From NCBI GenBank assembly GCA_003415625.1, contig PYIU01000009.1:3162001-3226000 (forward strand): a stretch of 64,000 nt of DNA, written 5' to 3'. The DNA comes from Aquanectria penicillioides. Taxonomy: Eukaryota > Ascomycota > Sordariomycetes > Hypocreales > Nectriaceae. Of this stretch, positions 11,244-23,361 are shown one piece after another (the stretch's first letter is position 1; each line of letters starts with the position of its first letter). The notes under the pieces were generated by a model. It did not search any database and was not told the DNA's origin. It saw only the letters and a program-made list of their open reading frames with translations. Made by a program: the position numbers and the translations under genes.

Positions 11244-11621
11244 ATGGATCAGACCATCACCACCACCATCACCACCACCCTGGGAGGCATCAACATCCAC
11301 TGCCAGGTCGCCCAACCTCTACCTCCACCACCTTGTCCAACTTGCCCCAGCTTCGTGTGCAGCAATGCCTGCTCGCCTCCTGTCTCTCCTGCTTGTCCTA
11401 CTTGTCCCGCCTGTCCCGCCTCTGCCTTCTGGACAGCTCTCCTCACGGTCCTCCTGACCTCGTTTCTTGCCTCTATCCTCACTAAGGAGGGAAGAGCTAT
11501 CTGGGCAAAGGCCCGAGACTTTTGGGCGGCCTCAAGGTGCAATGAGAGTACGACGGTCCCTGCCCCCGCCCTCAAAGGGAGAAGAATAAGAGGGGTAAAA
11601 AAGGAACCAGGAGTATAGGTA
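11244..11621 (+). CDS. Small Cys/Pro-rich protein with one membrane segment (hypothetical)
   Basis: An unrecognised frame of 124-125 residues. It begins with a Thr-rich stretch (about residues 3-12), then a Pro/Cys region in which CPTCP-type units recur four times (about 30-58), then one hydrophobic segment of about 19 residues (FWTALLTVLLTSF..., 62-80), and ends in a basic tail. The alternation of Cys-Pro repeats and a single membrane segment recalls Cys/Pro-rich tail-anchored or surface peptides, but no family can be named. The ATG follows a GAA repeat and has an A at -3. Low-complexity coding is easily mimicked by chance, so the call is tentative. Confidence 0.4.
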
Positions 11622-12354
11622 TTGACATGGTGGATGGTCTTGTTATTCATTTGCTTCGTTTTCCTTGCTTTACCACGAAGTATAATAACTTGCTTCTTGA
11701 ACATGGTCCCTATCATGCTTTGTCGTTTTCTTTGTGATATTTCTCAATCGTAAGAGCGGGCTGTTCCCGTGGAACTGTTGTAAGTCAACGTGACCATTGG
11801 ACAATGGCAGTTCTTCGGTAAACCAGTCAACTTGACACATTTCAGAACCCGCCCGCCAACCTTGCGCATTCTTCTCGGAGTCCTACTATTAGTTCGATTC
11901 GGTAATAGGGCTTGAGCTTTCAGATTCATTACATCTGGAGACACTATAAGCTACTCGAATACCGTATTGCCCGTATTACCAGCCAGTTTCTGCATCCAGG
12001 AATCAGGAAAAGGGAAATGGTTCTTGCACCCACACCTAGAAATCTTATCCAGCACCAGGAGACCAGTCCTCAAACCCAATAATCAAGCTAGTAATGCCGT
12101 TGCATTGATACTGATTTGTAGACTTCAAGCCTAAAATACAGTCCTCTATTTTTATAATGGTGTCAAGTCCCATGTATATTTCTGGCCCTCCTTTTTCACC
12201 CGCAACAAACTACTTTGGCAGATGAAATTTGCTCCCCTTCCATTGCAATTGGGGGACAATGAGTTAGCGCTTGATTTGGGCTTGTTAAGTAAATACTATG
12301 ACATAATCCTTGCTAGGCGCCTGTGGCGTATAGGCAATAAGGCAGATTGAGAGC
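11622..12354. other. Intergenic, no gene seen
   Basis: Spacer between the small Cys/Pro protein and the kinase gene. It should contain the terminator of the former and the promoter of the latter. No frame with protein character was found. Confidence 0.45.
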
Positions 12355-15300
12355 ATGCGGCTGAGCCTCGCCAGCGCCCTCAACCTCCGAGGTCCAGATG
12401 ATCCTCAATCACATCATCCTAAACAACATCAGTCCTGCTTGGAAATCCGACGCTGCCGCCGTGGCCCCGAACGACCTCCACGGGAACCGGAACCTGGCGA
12501 CAGGATGGCAGCTCTAACCCCGGTCGCGGGTCCGGCTCCGAGCCCAAGCCCGATCCCGTCCCCGAGCCCGACCCCACGAATACCCGATCTCGTCCGCGAC
12601 TCACGGCTTCAGACGACAACCTCGCCCGGTCTGACGCACCACGTATATCACATCTCGAGCCGCAATGGGACGCGGCGTCGCATGAGAACTCAAGAGTCAT
12701 GGCGGCGCAACCGCGAGCTCGGCAACGGCACCTACGGCCGCGTCTGGCTGGAGGAGTGCGAAGCTGGCGCGAAGCGGGGTCAGCTCCGTGCCATCAAGGA
12801 GATTCCCAAAGACCGCTCTCGATCGTCGTTGATTGACTACACGCGTGAACTGGAAGCCATGGCCAAGTTTTCTCATAGCAAAGTTGGTTCTCGACGACAA
12901 CCATGGCGCTGCAGTTAGCACGCCTTCGCCTGCCTTTGCTAACCACTGAGGCCTCTAGTACGTCCACTGTTTTGTGGAATCCTTCGGCTGGTTCGAGAGC
13001 CGCGATACCGTCTTTATAGCCATGGAGTATCTAAAGCTCGGAGATCTACAGAAACATCTAAACGTCCCATTTTCCGAGGCCGAAACAAAGAAGATAATAG
13101 AACAGCTAGCCGAGGGTCTCTTCATCATGCATGACAATGGCTTTGCCCACCGTGATGTAAAGCCCTCTGTACGTCCACTTCTCGCAGATGCCCTATTTTC
13201 TTCCAAACATCCCGATTAATGCTCATCCCGTATCGTCTCATCTAGAACGTATTAGTCGTTAGCCCAGGGCCAGAGTGGTGGGTCAAGATTGGCGACTTTG
13301 GCATCACCAAGCGAGCCGAGGCCGACTCAGTCCTCCGCACTGTTGTAGGGACCCGTGGATACTTGGCCCCGGAGTTGATGGGCATATTTCCCATCTCAGA
13401 AATCAACCCCCCGTCTAGCAGCTCAGACCAGTTCTCTTATACCGCCACCGTCGACATCTGGGCCCTTGGTGAGCTGGCCGTCCGCCTGATCACGGAGGGC
13501 TCAGCATTCCCAGATGCTCGGAATCTCTTCGACTACGTAGTACGAGAAAGCCCATTTCCACATCACATCTTTCAGGGCCACCATATCAGCGATTCATGCT
13601 ACAACTTCCTGGAGAAAGCCATGGCCCGCTCTGCATTTCAACGCCTGACGGCCAAAGAAGCCATGGTCCACCCGTGGCTTGCGTCATCGCGACCCTCATC
13701 GCGGGCCAGTTCCAACAATAGCAGCAGGCAAAACTTACCTACCCTCTCAATCCCTGTTTTTTGTTTCTGACCTTTGCTTGCAGTTTCGTCGATGTCTCAT
13801 CCTTCCAGGAAACTACGTCTCCGGCGCCGGAAATCATCTCACCTGAATCGCATTACCTTGCGTCGGCACAGTGGTCCACATTCAGTGCGGTGGACCTTGA
13901 GGAAAGTGGCATCGCACCATCATTGTCCTTTGAATCAAGCGCGGCCCAGGGCGCTGGCTCAGTCGAAGGAGCAGAGTTCTCCCCAACTTTTGGGACCAAC
14001 CCAACTCCTATTTCAGAAGATGCTTCTCAGCCACAGAACAATATTACTACCAATTTTACACTGGATGAAACGAGCCAAAAGATTACGACACCCGCCGAGA
14101 ACAGCAATGCCGGTTCCAGCCTACCCAAAGTCATATCCCCCCATAACTCCAAGGGGAAGTCGGTGGTGACAAATTATTCCTATCCTCCCATCCCACGCCC
14201 TCAGACTATCGCTCCTGTCCCCTCGCCGTCTGAATACAGCCTGCCTTCTACCGCGTTTGAGAGCAACCCTGTTCCTGTCGTCCCATATATGCCATATATT
14301 GATACGATTGAGCCCACCCCCTCACCCACTGCTCTTCAGGACAATTATCTACCGGAGCCAAGAGATGAGTCCGGCCGTGGCCACTCGCCAACGCTACTCG
14401 ACATGGACCGATCTCAAAGTCCTGCTCGCGATACAATTGCACATTTGCCTGATATCAATCCCAGGAAAGAAATGCCCTTTTCCGTACCAGCGGAAATAGA
14501 AGCCAACGACATCACCGCAGCCGAGTCAATAGCGGAGGCGTTCAAACCCGGTGAAGGAAAATCGAGCTATTCCCTCCCCGAGGACGGAACTCCTGTCACC
14601 ATCAAAACGCGTGGCCCCAAGGCCACAGCTGATCAGACCTCATTACTCATCGAATACTTTGAAGGCGGGAAAACCCACCCTGCTCACCCAAAACCCAGCG
14701 TACGGGTTCGCTTGACGCCATCGAAGAGAAAAGGAAAAGGCAACCGCATCCAAATCCCAGAAACCAAGTCCCATTTGAGTAGGACAACTCGTCGTCGCTC
14801 CATGAATCGCGACAATTCCGGCAATTCCGGCAATTTCGACGGCGAGAACGGGCAGAAAATAAGCCCACATGCCTCAGCTGCTGAAAACGCAAATGTTTCT
14901 AAAAATCCTATCGACATCGAAATTGACCGCAGCCGTCTTCGACGACGCCCAGCTAGTCCCATCATCCCTATAGAGTCCCGTGGAAAGCCCTATCGACAAG
15001 ACGTGTCAGAAATTTCTTCCATCCCTTGTGATTCCTTCCTGGACGGCTCTGGTGGTGGTCCCACAAAGCCAAGGCGTAACCTGAGTCAATCAAAAGCACA
15101 AAACGTATCTGGTGCCGAATCAAGTATCTTATCGACTAATTTGAGCCCAAATAGTCGCTCTTCTACGAATCCAAGAGGTAGAAGTGTCTCAGCGTCATCC
15201 ATCAATAATCCAAAACTGCTTGAGACTGTCGAGGACGCCATCCGCAGACTAATTCTGCCAGAGATGAGCGCCCTGAAACGGGAGCAAAGCAAGCGTGAGG

Positions 15301-15479
15301 CTAGGCAAGCAGCGAGTGGAAGTCGGGAACAAGAAAAGGAGGCCGAGGGTGGTGCGTCAAGGGAGAAATCAGATAGAGGATCTCGTCGAACAAGTCGTTC
15401 CAAAAATTTCAACGAGGAGACGTTCGATTATGATAAGTCGCTTCCGCCCACTCCACCGCCTAAAGTACCTCTATCGTAA
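12355..15479 (+). CDS. Serine/threonine protein kinase with long disordered C-terminal tail
   Basis: Four exons: 12355-12882, 12959-13168, 13246-13727 and 13784-15479; about 971 residues. The kinase domain (about residues 120-405) has the Gly loop GNGTYGRVW, the ATP-binding Lys in AIKEI, the catalytic HRDVKPSN, the Mg-binding DFG and an APE-type LAPE motif, so it should be active. The first about 115 residues are Pro/Ser/Arg-rich. The last about 560 residues are Ser/Pro-rich and probably disordered, ending in a proline-rich SLPPTPPPKVPLS segment that could bind SH3 domains. Introns 1 and 2 are GT..AG. The third appears to start with GC (CAG/GCAAAA), the only donor that keeps both reading frame and the end of the kinase domain. 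The N-terminal start is uncertain; another in-frame ATG lies at about 12505. Confidence 0.8.
13728..13783 (+). other. Probable GC-AG intron in the kinase gene
   Basis: The exon before this point must end in codon phase 2 to join the downstream frame. The GT dinucleotides considered are out of phase (13709) or delete the kinase C-terminus (13674). A GC donor at 13728 fits the phase, gives a 56-bp intron and pairs with a CTGAC branch site and TTGCAG acceptor. Confidence 0.55.
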
Positions 15480-16687
15480 GGGCAGTATAAACATGCGATA
15501 CAGAGGGTTATCTTTAGCGAGAGCATATGACTATAAGGATAAAGGCGCCGAAATCGAATACTCCAACGTCGAGCATCTTGAAGGACATGCAAAATGGCGT
15601 GGCGACATATGACGTTCATAAAACTGGTGGCGGCCCAGATGAGAGACTCGGTGTGTCAAGGACTCATGAGAAGAGTGATGTCAGCTCCTAGACTCGTTCT
15701 GATTATCAGGTCGATCTGTTGAAGCAACCATAAATATAATTATCTTCAAGGATAGGTGTACTGCAGTCACTTTTAAGCCGCAGAAATGTCCTTTGATAGT
15801 GATGATGGTGGACAGCATAACTATCGGCAGAATTCTAGCATTTAGAATCACCACTGCCCAGGTGCCTCTCTAGCGATGCCCAACATGATGAGAGCCTCGT
15901 TCAGACAGCAGAGCAGGGTTCATTCAACATCCCAAAGCAACAAGAGTTCTCTCCAAGGGCGCCGCTTCGCAATGCTCGTTGGATATTGTTGTAAACATGC
16001 ATTGATTGCACGCTGTACTGATAATGTACTTCACATGCCTCAAATCAACAGGAATGGGAACCCTATCAATAGAGCTTTTACAACATTTCACACTTGCCGG
16101 AAACCTCCGGGGGCGCAGGGTCCAATGGGTTAATTTTGGAGCAGAAGTGGCTCCTACATGCTGTTGGTTCTGCTGACCTCATGCGGTTAATTGTCGTCCA
16201 GGATGTTATTCAACAAGGGTAGATGAGAAATCAGACGATGCCATGGGCCATTGCACACTCCACCTCAGCCGTTTCAATGCACTCATGCTGGTGAATGGAG
16301 ACGGTTACGAAGAACTCATCGACCAAAGCCGATGATGCTAGGCTTGACTAGTTCGCGCGTTATTAAAACACAGACAAGGGCCCCAGACTAGACTATAATT
16401 AAGAGATTCGGTAGTTACTAGATCTGAGTAAAGCCCCGTAGAAAGAAAGCCGCGCACGAGCCGGGACAGGGAACAGCCAACGTAATGCGCAACATCTTAC
16501 TGCTTACGGGTCTATGGCGTGGTAGCATTTTCCGCCCCAGGATGCACTCTCACCGCGGCTTATTTACAGAATAGCTCACCCAGGTCGTTTTCCCCCCGGA
16601 TTTTTGCTCATCTAAAATCTCCTAGGTGACAAAAAGTTTCAATTCGTTATTTCGCCAAATTGTGTTGGGCTACGACGCACCGGAATC
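15480..16687. other. Intergenic, no gene seen
   Basis: Spacer of 1.2 kb before the nitrilase gene. One 85-codon frame near 15876 has no protein character. The last 150 bases contain CCGG-bearing words, including CCGGAAT just before the nitrilase start codon. Confidence 0.45.
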
Positions 16688-17781
16688 ATGGCCGTGCCAA
16701 TTCGAGTCGCTGTTACACAGGCTGAACCTGTCTATCTAGATTTAGCAGGCTCTGTAAAGAAGGCATGCGGCCTCATTGCCGAAGCTGCAAAGAATGGAGC
16801 CAAATTGATTGCTTTCTCCGAATGCTGGCTTCCGGGTTATCCTGCCTGGATCTGGTGAGTCCATCAACTGATCCGATGATGCTTCGCTAGCTAACACTAT
16901 ATCGTTGCAACAGGGCGCGACCGGTGGATTTTGAGCTTCAGACCCGATACATCTATAACTCTTTGCCTTTGGAATCCAACGCAATGGAGCAAGTCAAAGC
17001 CACTGCCAAAGAGAATTCGATTGCCATCGTGCTTGGCTTTTCGGAGCAAAGCCCGTCCCACAGCGTTTACATTTCGCAGGCTATAATTTCTCCTCGGGGC
17101 GAGGTTTTGATGCACCGACGGAAGATCAAGCCTACTCACATGGAGCGTACCATTTTCGGTGATGGCTCAGGCCCTGACCTGAATAATGTCGTCGAAGTCG
17201 ATTTCGGGGCGGAATACGGCAAGGTCAAGGTCGGATGCCTCGGGTGCTGGGAGCACACCCAGCCGCTTCTGAAATACCACAGCATCTCCCAGGGAGAGGC
17301 GATTCATATCTCCATGTGGCCGCCACTTGACCCGACTACAGGAGTTGAGCACCCAGGTCTATGGAGCATGACAGCTGAGGGAAGCCAAAATCTATCCCAA
17401 ACCTATGCGATTGAAAGCACGGCATACGTCCTTCACAGCACTTCAGTGTGCACCCAAAAGGGAATTGAGGTCTTGAAAACTCAAGAGGGATTGGCTTGCC
17501 GGCAGCCTGGCGGAGGTCACAGTTGTGTGATTGGGCCTGATGGTCGGCGCTTGACTCCAGCCCTCGCCGACGGAAGCCCTGATACAGAAGGTCTCGTTTA
17601 TGCGGATCTTGACCTCACCAAGGTTGTAGCAACCCGAGGATTCTTGGATATTGTTGGTCATTACAGCAGGCCAGATCTTCTATCGTTGAGTGTTGATACA
17701 CAGCAGAAGGACAACGTGGCTGTCAAACGGGATAAGCCAATTGAGGAGGGCAACTTGGAAGTTGCAGCCGGGGCCCAATGA
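16688..17781 (+). CDS. Nitrilase / cyanide hydratase family enzyme
   Basis: Carbon-nitrogen hydrolase of the nitrilase branch, about 344 residues, close to the usual fungal nitrilase and cyanide hydratase length. The catalytic triad is visible: Glu45 in [10 protein letters not shown], Lys128 in [11 protein letters not shown] and the nucleophile Cys167 in CLGCWEH. Such enzymes hydrolyse organic nitriles to acids and ammonia, or HCN to formamide; sequence reading cannot choose between these. Two exons: 16688-16854 and 16914-17781, joined across a GTGAGT..CAACAG intron of 59 bp that splits a Trp codon. The start ATGGCC is the only ATG giving the conserved RVAVTQAEP beginning. It is convergent with the neighbouring MFS gene and lies in a cluster with a regulator and a lyase, suggesting a catabolic rather than a housekeeping role. 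Confidence 0.9.
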
Positions 17782-18093
17782 GTTCAGGACAGATATTGCA
17801 GAATTATTATTGAGAGTCCTTTGTCAATTCCTCGTAGCTTGATGTGACTTGGATACACTGGGCCTGTGTTGCTCATTTGGCTTGATCCGTGGACTTGGCA
17901 CCTTTACCAACGACTTTGTCTAGTCAGTCGGCTTTTTATCACCTTGGAGGTTCTAATTGCTCAACTCCTGCAAATCCATTTATATACACAGAAACCTAAC
18001 ATTGACGGAAATTTCATCTTCTTGAGGCCATGCCTCGTCTGGACGATTACAAGTATTTCACAGCAATCAATTGTTCACTACACAATCTGGATT
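17782..18093. other. Convergent 3' spacer
   Basis: Short region between the convergent nitrilase and MFS genes; expected to hold both terminators. Nothing else seen. Confidence 0.5.
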
Positions 18094-19722
18094 TCATTCC
18101 CCTCGCCCATCAAACTTGCTCGTCGTGATCGGTCGACGGCTTCCCCCCATCACCTCATCTTCGGTCACGCGCTTCGGTCGAGTGCGAGCATAGCTCACTG
18201 TCTTCAAGATAGAGGGGCTCTCGCGGAAGACCAAGTCAATGTCTTCCAGGCTCATTCCCATAGTCTTAGCATGGAATTAGTGATAGAACATGGATACAAT
18301 AGTTTCAAGAAAGCGCACCTCGGGATATAAGAAGTAAACCGACAACGGGATGCAGAATCCAATGCAGGCATACACGATATAATACTTGTATCCAATGCTC
18401 TGGATGGCGATAGGGGTGATCATGGTGACGACGAAATTCCACAGCCAGTGGTTTGCGGTGGAGATGCTGGACATTGCGACTCGGAGTCTCAGGGGGGCAA
18501 TCTCAGTGCAGTACAGGAAGTTTGCTCCGAGGAATCCGATTGGAATAAAGAAGTTAAACAGGAATATGAAGAGCACGCTAATAACCTGTGCGGCAAAGTT
18601 GGTTTTGGGGAACGAAGTAGCAACTGCAAGACCCAGCATGCAACTTGCCATGCCAGTACCACTGACGATCAAGGCAAGGCGGCGGCCAAATCTATCGATT
18701 GCGAAGAATGAGACAAAACAGGACAAGAATTTCCAGGTAAGAGTTCCACCTGAAAGAATGCGGGCCGTTTCTGCGTCGAGACCCAGGCCATCTTCGAAGA
18801 TGATGGTGGAGTAGACAGAGATAAGATTACCTCCAGACATCTGTTGGAAGAATTGAAGCAGAACGCAGATCCCAAAACGGTATGGCAATTTGTCCTCTCC
18901 GTTCTTAAGCAAATCCAGAAGCGATGCCGACTTCTGAGAGCTCTCTTCGATCGACCGCTCAATGGCAGCGATTTCGACTTCCACCTGAGGCGACACAAGC
19001 CCCGTGCCATTGAGAGCGGCCAGGGTAAACCGAGCTTCAGTCAGCCTGTTCTGACGCATAAGCCACCTTGGAGACTCTGGCATGAAGAAAATGCTAGCCA
19101 TGAGCATCAGAGAAAACGCAGAGGGGATGGCATTGGCTGGCCTCCAGGTAATAGGTCCCGTCTTGAACTGATAAAAGCCAAGATTGATCCAGGCCTGAAG
19201 AACGTATCCTAGAGAGATGAAGAGTCCCATGACCACCACATCTCGTCCACGGTTCTTGGGCTTTGAGCATTCACTTTGCCACGTCGGTACTACTCCACTC
19301 AGCATGCCAACGCCTACACCAAGAATTGTTCGGCCTATGACAAGCTGCGCAAGAGAAAACGAAGAGGCCTCGAGAGCTTCTCCGATCAGAGTTAGAACAG
19401 CTCCAAGGAATATTATAGGCCTGCGACCCCATTTATCCGCGGTGTAAGAGCACGAGAGACATCCGGGCAGGGCGCCGAGAGTGAAGACAGCATTCACAAC
19501 ACCAGCAACTGTGGCATTGTGCTCCTTCTGGGCACCTGTTGTATATGTTTTATCGATTTGGGGGAACGTTCGTGACCAATCCTTGAGTCCAAGGAGTGCT
19601 CCAAGGTTTGACTGGTTGTATCCGAATAGAACGAAGGACGGGAGCATAATAATGAGGAGCTGGGCTGCTGTTAGTTGGCTTCCTCGGAAGCCCAGAAAGT
19701 TGGGCTTCTCGGAAACAGTCAT
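18094..19722 (-). CDS. MFS sugar-type permease
   Basis: Major facilitator of the sugar porter family, about 524 residues with 12 predicted membrane helices. Visible family motifs are DKWGRRP after helix 2, PESPRWLM after helix 6, DRFGRR in the second half and FLYPE followed by an acidic segment near the end. Exon 1 is 18319-19722 and exon 2 is 18094-18264. The 54-bp intron (GTGCGC..CTAAG) removes a false C-terminus and restores the common GMSLEDIDLVF tail; exon 1 is exactly 468 codons and exon 2 adds 56 residues. It probably imports a small sugar, acid or nitrile-derived substrate across the plasma membrane. It sits between the nitrilase and the Zn2Cys6 regulator, transcribed leftward. Confidence 0.9.
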
Positions 19723-20524
19723 GGTGTTCGAATTTGAGGTAATGGCGGAGTGTTTTGCAGAGGTAAAAGATAGGGGGAAACGTGGGGACAGAGATGCCTA
19801 TGCAACTAAGAAGAGAGGAGGGGTTAAGCAGCAATTGTCTTAGATATTGATTCAAGTCCCACACTCAATTGCAACTAGATCGGGAGATGCTGTCATCTTT
19901 CACTCTTGAAAGAAAAAGACAAGATCTTATGTATCCGGAGATTGGGGAGGAAATTTTAACTTTCAGGACCTTGCTGCTCCCCAGACCCCAGACTTCAGAC
20001 TCCAGACTCCGCATTCGCAACGCTGACTTAGCGTGCAACGCCCCAGATCCCGGAGTAGCGGCGGAATAGCAGCTTAACCCGAACACTCCAGGGGTTGGAG
20101 GCGTCTATCCCGAGGACAAGTGACCTCTTTCATTGTCTTATGATGATTTAGCCGCGTCAAGTCGCCACAATTCCATGGTCAATATCTTCGGAGAGCGGCG
20201 ACGGAATTGAGAACCACACCACTTGTGTGTGAGTAATGGTGCTGGAGAAAGGCGCGGATACAGGATGGATTAGGTGTGCCTTCGCAAAATAATGAGCATA
20301 CTTAGTACTTGGGAAGTGATAAAATTGGACTATATTGAACCTAACGCCGAACCAGGCCGTTCCCATCCTCTCGTTATCCTTTTTGTTACTTTTTCCACTA
20401 TCATACAATTACAATATTTTGAGGGCTCAAAAGTTGACCACCGCTGTGGCTTGCAGTCCTAATGGTTCTCTGGGCTCGGAAAAAGAGATCGTTTACTGTC
20501 GACTTAGACTCCTTGTCTCATAGT
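19723..20524. promoter_or_regulatory. Promoter region of the MFS permease
   Basis: Upstream of the leftward permease gene. Around 20045-20070 it has CCGGAG and CGGCGGAATAG words, the sort of CGG half-sites bound by Zn2Cys6 factors. No gene is supported; small frames here lack protein character. Confidence 0.35.
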
Positions 20525-22731
20525 CTAATCTGTCCTTGGAAGCAACGTATTCAGCTGGCCTGGTGAAAACCAGTCCAAAAAGTCCAGCTGGTTCAAGGTT
20601 TCTAGAGAACCTGCCTGTTGCTCGTCGCCAAGCTGACCGAGGTCAAACCAGTTCCCTTCTGGAGTTAAGTTTGGTGATTGTAGTTGGGAGTTCAATCCCA
20701 TGTTCGAAGCAGTGGAAGCGCTGAGGTTAAGTTGGGGAGCAAGTTGGCTCAGTTGCCGTAACAACTTGCTGGCATCGGAGAGCGCGACCGTAAAAGGCTC
20801 AGAGAGGCTCTGCAAGTTCATTTCTGGTTGATGCACTGGCCTGTAATGCGTCAAAGTTTCAATCACCCGCCGAATTAGCTGCTGGCTGGTCTCTAGGTCC
20901 ATAAAATTGTCACTTGGCTCGATATTAGAATGGTTGTGCTGATGAAGGACTTGTATAAGTCCACACTGCAAGAGCATTGCAGGGCCCAGTGGCACAATTC
21001 CGAGCACATCCGATCCTGTCAAGGGCGTGCAAAGAATTCTCGCAATCTCGGAACAGGCTTGAGAGCAGTGATCCAGATTCTCTATGAATGGCCGAATGCT
21101 CGGGTCGAAGGTTAGGCCAGGTCGATGAATTAAGACCATGGTCAGATTTTGCAACACATCGAGCCAGGTCATGAACGGTTCTTCATCCAACCGCTCGGCA
21201 CAGACATCAACACTCTCATCTTGAGGCCTACCAAAGTTGCGGCGCCAGCTCAGTAGTTCTTGATGCAAAGTTGCAATTTTTTCTACGCCTTGTCGACGCT
21301 GGGTGGTGGTGTAGAGCATCCCAAGAACTTTGGCGAGGATGCGGCTCAAATGGACCATCGCAAGGAACAGGGCGGTGCGAGTTGATTCTCCCGGGAGAGG
21401 GAATGTGATGCTGTTCGTTTCCAGCTCTTCAACATCTCCATCCACAGGGTAGTCTACATCGATATCCATGTCTTGAATAAGTTGAGGCAGGCCGAGTGTG
21501 ATGGAAGTGATTCTAATCCCATGCTCATTAGCTCGTGCTCATGGTATGATCAAAGGGGATCCGGACTTATCAAAAAAGAAGATATACCACCAGAGGCGTT
21601 TTCGTATCTCAATCTGCCCCGCGCTGAATCTAAATCTCCTTGCGTGACGATGCAAGCCAAGAAGCTGTGCTGTCTGCACCAATATGCCGTTAAGCTGTGG
21701 CATCAAAAGAGGCTTTCCAGTTAATTGGACATACAAAGAGAACAACGCCAAGCCCTGTAAACTAGCCAAATCTGCCACCATGACAGCCTGAGGGAGAATA
21801 GTATGAATCAGCTTTGTGGACCTTTCGAGGTCACTCTTCGCAGCCTGGCCATGGGTTGCTGTTGACACATTGATGAGCATGATGGTCAGCATCTGAAGGC
21901 AGTATCCCAATTGATTGGGAGTGCACCCTTTTTGTGCCGCATCTTTAAACTGGATAACATGCTGAATGAGGTCTAATTTGGTCACCACGGGACAAAACGG
22001 ATACCATTTCTGAGTGAAAAGAGAAATCTGGTGCTCGTAAAAGCTCGCTGGTCTATCGAAGGTGAACCTGAGATTCTTCAAGGAGCTTTTCGTGTGCTCT
22101 GATGATGAGGTTGACTTAGACCAGGACCAAGGGTTGTGCACCGGAGCTAGAAGATGCAACCGGTAGCAACTCTCAGGAAACCGGTCGCGAATAATGCCTT
22201 GTTGCTGGAGCAATTGCTGGACTGAGAGGATAAAATGCACGCCAGTTGTAGATCCAGCAAACCTTTCGATTCCATCGTCATCTGTCACCAAGCGTCCCAT
22301 GTGTTTAATAAGCGGGCCCAATTTGTCTGATGCTTGGAACTGAAGCTCTGTCAAACGCTGAGGCTGGGCGCCCAAAGTTGGTGCTGATGGGTATATTGAG
22401 GATTCAGAAGCCGGCTGCATAGGCTGCTGTTCCAACTCCCTGATGCGACACTTCAGTGAAGCATTAGCCTCGCGTTCGGCGTCCAAGGCCCTTCTAAGGT
22501 CCTCATTCTCTTCGCGAAGCCGTCGGGCTTCATCTTCCGCAACGGTAGTAAACCCGCGGATCTTGGTCCTGCGCTTCAATTTTGCAGAGACAAGACAAGG
22601 TACCACTGCGGATTCACAGTTGCCGCACTAGATGGAATACCCAATCAGTCTTGAATTGGAAGCCTGAGACTATTTACCCACCGTTGGCAACACTCCATTG
22701 CACTTGATCTTCTTCCTGATGCACAATTCAG
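20525..22731 (-). CDS. Zn2Cys6 transcription factor (5' end unresolved)
   Basis: Fungal regulator with a zinc cluster, a coiled-coil linker and a fungal-specific transcription factor domain. Resolved exons are 22682-22731, 21567-22627 and 20525-21512, with 54-bp introns at 22628-22681 (GTGGGT..CTAG) and 21513-21566 (GTCCGG..TTAG); both are in frame. Cysteines are visible in CIRKKIKCNG and CGNCESAVVPC. An Arg/Glu-rich heptad region follows. The regulatory domain has the typical RLWWYIFF and SITLGLPQLI..DIDVDYP blocks. The start codon and first exon could not be placed, and the first of the six expected cysteines is not seen (the residue three before CIRKK cannot be Cys if the intron ends at 22732). 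It diverges from the lyase gene and probably controls the cluster. Confidence 0.8.
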
Positions 22732-22734
22732 CTG

Positions 22735-23361
22735 TCGTTGAACAATATGAGGTCTGACTCGGCCGTGGTAACCTACGCTCGACAACGATCACTATTCTCA
22801 CTATTAGCCTTCCGTCTCGCCACCCACAGCCCGATAGGGAAAGGATGTCTCACCAGACTTGACCCACTCCAAGAGGGAGAGGGGATGTGGACGAGCTCAT
22901 GCCGTGTGCTCAAGTCTGCGGCTGTGCCCTTGCAGAGTCCCCCATAACAGTGATAGTGATAGATTGCGAGAATCAACTCATCTCGCCCTGGGGCTCGGCT
23001 CAACGGCGGAAGTGGAGGATGTTGACCACCGTAGCGTCGTAGCGTAGTGGAGTTTGTCCGTGTCAGTGTCATGAGAGCTTGAAGCAGCTTGGTGGTGGGG
23101 TCGGGAATAACGTCTATTCCGAATTGTCCTCTTCGGAATAAGGCCCTATTCCGGAGTCGCAGGTTCATCACTTCAGAACCCAGTTTTCAGCGTCACGTCT
23201 GCGATGCGCGTGATTTCTCCATGCATTTAAGTCTGCAGGGAATTCTGCAATTCAAGTCACACTATCTTTCTTCTGGCGACTCATTGCCTTGACCGTCGCA
23301 CATCTCCGGTCTTAAACATCTTCCTACCCTAAACCAGCATATACCCAAACAACTACTCAAG
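22735..23361. promoter_or_regulatory. Shared divergent promoter of regulator and lyase, with ATTCCG half-sites
   Basis: About 0.6 kb between the leftward regulator and rightward lyase. ATTCCG at 23116-23121 and its reverse complement CGGAAT at 23134-23139 form an inverted pair spaced by 12 bases. A third copy, ATTCCGG, starts at 23148, and CGGAAT-like words also occur before the nitrilase and MFS starts. Inverted CGG half-sites suit a Zn2Cys6 dimer, so these may be operator sites. The unresolved first exon of the regulator also falls within this region. Confidence 0.4.

Noticed and set aside
11249..11716. Leftward frame of 155 codons
   Set aside because: Antisense of the Cys/Pro repeat region, with no motif of its own.
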